Assembly (NCBI RefSeq): GCF_036373705.1
Contig: NC_089863.1
Coordinates: 25,275,417 to 25,339,416 of the forward strand
Direction: 5' to 3'
DNA: 64,000 nucleotides
Origin: Amia ocellicauda
Lineage: Eukaryota; Chordata; Actinopteri; Amiiformes; Amiidae
The position numbers were made by a program, and so were the translations under genes. Positions 59,314 to 64,000 of this stretch are shown here, one piece after another (the stretch's first letter is position 1; every line of letters starts with the position of its first letter). The notes beneath the pieces were generated by a model. That model saw only the letters and a program-made list of their open reading frames with translations, did not search any database and had not been told where the DNA came from.

Positions 59314-61159
59314 GTAAGTTGCCCTCCTTTCCCTCTCGTGGTATATAGAGTCACCCGCCACCTCTTGGTCAGCCCAGACTGGACCGGCCCCACCTCTGTA
59401 ATACCCTCACTATAATATGAAATGATTTGGGAGAAGTTGGTATTGTGACAACTGGAAGTCGCTCTGGGCATCTTCTAATTAATAAGTAAACAAATAATCA
59501 TACAGGGAAACACCTGTATACAAGACAGAGGCTATCAGAGTCACTCCTGTTCTTGTTTGAGCTGGATGTGCACACTCGTAAACATCTCTGCTCGCTCTCG
59601 CTGGTTAATGTTGTGTTTCCTGTCAGCGCCCAACAGAAGGGAAGCATCTGAGACTCACTAAGGGGTGTCAAGGGTTTGGAAGAGAAGTGGGGAGGGGGAC
59701 AGAGAGACATCCATCCTGTGAGCTTAAGTAGATACTAACCTCTATGTCAGGCTACTAGCGGCTTACTCCTTTTTTAATGCTTGCATCTTACAGGCAGCTT
59801 GCGTATTTCAGGAGAGGAAGCAGGAAGTACAGTGCCAGAAATACTGGGGAAACCCCCCACACTATTTTTACTAGTCCAGTCTAGGGGTCATACCTAATCT
59901 TTACAGGCCCTCATCAAACATCTCTATCAGACAGAAAGTGGAATTGAAAATCAGAGCGGTCTGGAGCAAATGAAAACCTGACACGAACTTAATCCCGTAT
60001 TACATCAGTACAGGGTTTTCCGGTGCCGGTTGCGAGTGGGTCAGAGTTTTCACATAGTCCGGGTTAATGTCGGCTTCTCTGTACAAAACAAACCAACTGG
60101 TCAGAGCAGTTTTCTTTAAATTCATTAACCTCTGTGATATGGACCCTCCCAATGAAGTCAGACTTGATAATCCCAAAGAAAGAGACACCCTAACTCCCAC
60201 TGCACTATTTAGTTAAGAAGTTGCAAAGATGACGCCTTTCTCTACCTGGTCAGTGTTATAGGAGGTGCAGACCATGCAGAATCCTACTATAAGCAGCAAC
60301 TGTAAATTAAAACAAAACAAAAATACCCCCCCTGGTCTGGTCTGTTTTCTTCATTTTCATTTTTTTACTGGAAACGTGACCTTGGTTTGCCTTCCACAGC
60401 GAGCTCAAAATGGGAACCGTTCTGAGCAGCATGTAGATAAATTTCCCCTTTTTGTTCACAGGGGCGTTCATGAGATAACTAAATGATGTGCAGAGGTTCG
60501 GGAATTAAAACTAGAAAGAGGATGTGTTTGTTTTTGTCGGCTCAGACGTGCTAAGTCCTGCAAACAAAAGTAAAACTGTGTCACTCAGGTTTGTGCCTGG
60601 GGCGTTTGCAGTGCGTATTTTTATATGTTTCCTATACGGCCGAAATGCGTGATCCCTATATTTTTCATCTGCCACAAGTGACCCCTTTTTGTATACTTGT
60701 GTGATAGGGGGTATAGTCTGTTATCCATATATAGGTTTTTATAGTTTGAGAATATAAGGTGAGGATCATTTCTACAATGAAATCAATATATGGATTACTG
60801 ACTACATTATATCCCGATGGATTTTAAATTGAAAGAATGTGGGCAATTTTGGCGTATTACATTTTTTATAAATTGTTACATGTTCTGAATGGCTCTCATT
60901 TTAACCATCAGAACGTATTTAGATGTGAGACGCAATGGAAATCCATTTCTCAGAACCTCATCTAGATAAGGAAGCGGTTCTCATCAAATTTTAAGGCTTT
61001 GGATTCAGACGGTTTCTCTCCTCCATGGCGCCAGTGGCGGAGTAGAATACTGTTTATTTGGAATTGTATTTTAGATATTCAAAATTAAAACCATACAAAT
61101 TTTAATACTTTTAAAACATTTAAAATCCTTTTCTAAAAAACATTTAAAATCCTGATATA

Positions 61160-61207
<48 letters not shown>

Positions 61208-64000
61208 TATTATTATTATTATTATTATCTGGTGCATTGAAAATTAATAGTAAATGCATTAGATAAACAAAAACATAACAAAATAATCAAGAAACCAAAC
61301 AAAACAATCTAATGCATTTCAAAAAAGAAGAACCGTCAATGCACCAGATAAATCATAAACAGAACAAAACCACCACAAAACAAGAACAGCTCAGGACAAC
61401 AAATTAAAAGTTTAATGCCAGTAGCGGAGTAGAAGCCAGACGATTTGCTCACAGAGAGGAAGGTTGCGTTGGACCCCTGCGTGATTTTGAAAGCCAACTC
61501 ATATTGATGCACTAATCTGGGCTGTTTCCCCATGGGGGTGTAGTGCGGGAGGTAATCAGGTCTGTCCCCCCCCACAGAGTGAAGAGATCATCCGCCGCTC
61601 CATCTGGGAGAAGAACCTGCAGCTGATCGAGGCCCACAACCGGGAGTTCGAGCTGGGCATCCACACCTACGAGCTGGGCATGAACAACCTGGGAGACATG
61701 GTAAGTTGACTGCACCCTCACCCCCCACACACAGAGATTCTTTGCCTAGTAAGGGTCTTATGGCACGTCGACAACAAAAATGGTGTGAAACCCTCCCTAC
61801 ACCCTCGCCTCGCCTCCATCATCACCCTTAGCATGTGCTCATCACACACGAACCCATGGCAGATTGCTTCAAATGAAGCGTGGATGTGGGTGGGGGGGTC
61901 TCTATAGATCTCTGCAGTGGCATAAATGAATACGATTGAGGCTCTCAGGAATGTGGAAATAATTCCCCCGTTGTGGATCTCACGAGCGTCCGAGGGGGCT
62001 GGGTAGGATAAATCCGAGACATCATGAAGTGCCAAGAAACCAGGCCACTCCTATAACACTGGGAGAGCTCGATTTAGACTGGTTGGGTTATGATATAATG
62101 GTTCTGGTTTCAGGCTGCCCGACACCAGTGAATTCTCAGCTTTCAGAGTCTATAGGCACAAAACAACTCCATTTTCCCATTTCAGTGTTCGATTTAAGGG
62201 TATTGCACAAAGTTTTGAAAACACTGAAGTCAATATAATAGTTCTGGGGGGAAAAAAATATTTTAATGTGTTATTCAATACTCACAGGAGATTGCTTTGC
62301 GCCACCAGTATCCTCAGGAAGGTACATTTTTAATCTTTTTAAACCTTTGCTGTTCCATTTACTCCATCATAATCTATTTTGGGCCATGGGACACTTTTGC
62401 TTATCTCCAAATACCAGTAACACATCATTATTCATATTACCCAAACATTATTTTCTTTTTCCAACGCAGGTAAATGTTTTTTTTACGGGGGCATTTACGT
62501 CTTATGCCACCATTACCCTAAAACCACTTACCTCATCAGGAAATGTTGGTTGTATTTAATCAAGGTTGTTGACCCAACTTCATTTGAAAATTAAATGTAA
62601 GTAAAATATGAGTTATGATTGGGGTCCAGTGAGGCAACTGCAAGTTCATTGCGATTTCTGAGATCATTTCTAAATCTAAATTGGGAATGCTTATATATGC
62701 ATTTTAATACATAAAATGTGTTGTGTTTTTTGATGTGTCTATTTGTTTTATCTGTTTGAGATGTCCTGACTTCAAATGCCCTATATATATATATAAAAAG
62801 ATTAATATTAGTATTATTAAGTTCCTAATGAAGTGATATGAGCTCAGCAGAACCTGAACAGTGAACTCCAGCCTAATCATACTGTGACCTTGGCTTCTCC
62901 ATCGCCTGCTCTTACACCCTATTTCCCCCCCACTCTCCCCTTGCCCAGACCACAGAGGAGGTGGCAGAGAAGTTGACCGGACTACAGGTGCCCCCCTTCA
63001 GGGACACCAACAACACTTTCATCCCCGACGGCGACCTGCAGTTACCCAAGAGCATCGACTACCGCAAGCTGGGCTACGTCACGCCTGTGAAAAACCAGGT
63101 ACCAATTCACTGCACCTATTGTATAAGCTAGGGAGTGAGAAAAACACAAAAAAATGATCTGATATAGCACTCAGACTCACAATCTTGGTCAATCTGCCAG
63201 GTTTTGAAGCCAACGCCTAGTTCAGTTGTGTTATCGAGAGCGTCGAGGGAGTTTAAAACTGAATTTCCTGTACTGTAGCTCCCCAGGACCCAGGATGTGG
63301 AGAAGGATGAATTTAAAGCAACGCAAGCACGAAAACATTAGGTCCTGAGGAGACTTGCGGGAGTCAGAAGCTTAATCTGCTTTACAATAGAGCTGTACTG
63401 CCCTCTAGGGTGACTTTAGTGCCATGAACACCCATCATTGGGAGAGTGCACTCATATCATAAGCATGTTACATGCAAGTTCCCCTTTTAGGATCTCATCA
63501 AAGAACCCGCAGCTTTTTTTTCCAGGCAGAACACTTCTCACTGACAGGAAACCACCCCTGATGCACAATTTTATTTGAATACATTTTACATGCACAAAAG
63601 AAATGCGCAGTATGATTTTCATTATTATTGTTGTTGTTTTTAAGTTTGAGTCATTTGAAAAATACACCGTTCTCTTAACTGGAATTTTCTTTCTGTACAG
63701 GATTCTACCAATTCAAAAACAATTGACCCAGACTACAATGAATAATTCCTGCATCTTTATTTATTTTTACTTGAAGTGCATTTGTTTAGAATCTTTAAAA
63801 AGAAAAAGAAAAGGGAGGTGGATGAGTACGATCAAAACTGGAAAGGGGGGAGTTTCTGCACCGTAGAGAGAGCAGTCATGGGGAAAGACTGAAAGGCGTA
63901 CGGCATTAACGCTGTGTGTTTGCGTGTGCGTGTGCGTGTGCGTGTGTGTGTGTGTGTGGCATCACAGGGCTCTTGCGGTTCGTGCTGGGCGTTCAGTTCG
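59188..64000 (+). CDS. ctsk: Cathepsin K precursor, 5' part (runs off the window)
   Basis: Papain-family (C1A) cysteine protease; cathepsin K is the main collagen-degrading protease of osteoclasts, acting in lysosomes and the resorption space. Coding exons: 59188-59313, 61578-61700, 62949-63098, 63968 to the window end, all GT-AG and phase 0. Residues 1-144 are visible. Signal peptide ~1-16. Inhibitory propeptide with an ERFNIN-type helix (E-x3-R-x2-I-W-x2-N-x3-I-x3-N, in exon 3) and the GxNxLxD motif. Sequon N104-N-T. Mature enzyme from about L115 (LPKSIDYRK). GYVTPVKNQ. Catalytic C139 in [12 protein letters not shown]139 is the same precursor position as in human CTSK, which supports K over L, S or V. 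The catalytic His and Asn lie beyond the window. The gene is transcribed divergently from lingo4. Confidence 0.92.
61158..61228. repeat. (AAT)n(ATT)n palindrome, ctsk intron 2
   Basis: AAT triplets to ~61207 meet ATT triplets to 61228, arms of ~49 and ~22 bp. Confidence 0.95.
61578..61700 (+). CDS. ctsk: ctsk coding exon 3: ERFNIN helix of the propeptide
   Basis: Residues 43-83, from [13 protein letters not shown] to LGDM. The acceptor is CCCCACAG and the donor ATG|GTAAGT. It carries the inhibitory helix and most of the second propeptide motif. Confidence 0.9.
62949..63098 (+). CDS. ctsk: ctsk coding exon 4: end of propeptide, start of mature enzyme
   Basis: Residues 84-133 ([12 protein letters not shown] to YVTPVKNQ). 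The propeptide cleavage is expected near residue 114/115. The acceptor is TTGCCCAG and the donor CCAG|GTACCA. Confidence 0.9.
63968..64000 (+). CDS. ctsk: ctsk coding exon 5, truncated by window end: catalytic cysteine
   Basis: Residues 134-144 [11 protein letters not shown], containing the active-site Cys (C139). It is preceded by CATCACAG and a GT-rich tract (63917-63958). The exon continues outside the window. Confidence 0.88.

Overview
This window is vertebrate nuclear DNA, most likely from a ray-finned fish. Three multi-domain animal genes with GT-AG introns sit in AT-rich DNA. That DNA is full of long di- and trinucleotide arrays, Tc1/mariner elements, hAT-like MITEs, LINE 3' ends and the L2/V-SINE-type 3' tail common in fish genomes. 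The CR1-like tail at 31.9-32.2 kb suggests an early-branching lineage, but I cannot name a species. I see no bacterial, plasmid, phage or CRISPR features.

Layout. 0-8.5 kb holds no intact host gene, only a broken Myb/SANT-like (Harbinger/NAIF1-like) reading frame, a second unidentified broken frame and several dispersed repeats. 11.4-20.4 kb, minus strand, is a complete 14-coding-exon semaphorin 7A gene (642 aa: signal peptide, Sema, PSI, Ig, GPI signal); every splice site and phase joins cleanly. 20.4-28.4 kb is intergenic and contains MITEs and a ~70-bp minisatellite. 28.9-30.75 kb, minus strand, is the single coding exon of a LINGO4-like gene (616 aa). Its 5' non-coding exon or exons are probably at ~31.45 kb and/or ~44.5 kb. 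31-57 kb is repeat-rich: a CR1-like LINE tail, an intact Tc1/mariner element with DD36E spacing, a LINE reverse-transcriptase fragment, a palindromic MITE, nested hAT-like MITEs, a ~20-bp minisatellite and an internally deleted Tc1/mariner element. 57.9-64.0 kb, plus strand, is the 5' part of cathepsin K: TATA box, non-coding exon 1, coding exons 2-4 and the start of exon 5. The window ends just after the catalytic cysteine.

The three genes do not form an operon or known pathway. Semaphorin 7A is a GPI-anchored guidance/immune ligand, LINGO4 a neuronal leucine-rich-repeat/Ig membrane protein, and cathepsin K a lysosomal/secreted collagenolytic protease. Their linkage is still informative. In human, LINGO4 and CTSK lie on 1q21 while SEMA7A (near LINGO1) lies on 15q24, so this window mixes markers of two paralogous chromosome regions. 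The main points to follow up are that linkage, the missing integrin-binding RGD in the semaphorin, CT microsatellites serving as its polypyrimidine tracts, an intact DD36E transposase and two short-period degenerate minisatellites. I did not find a convincing wholly new system.
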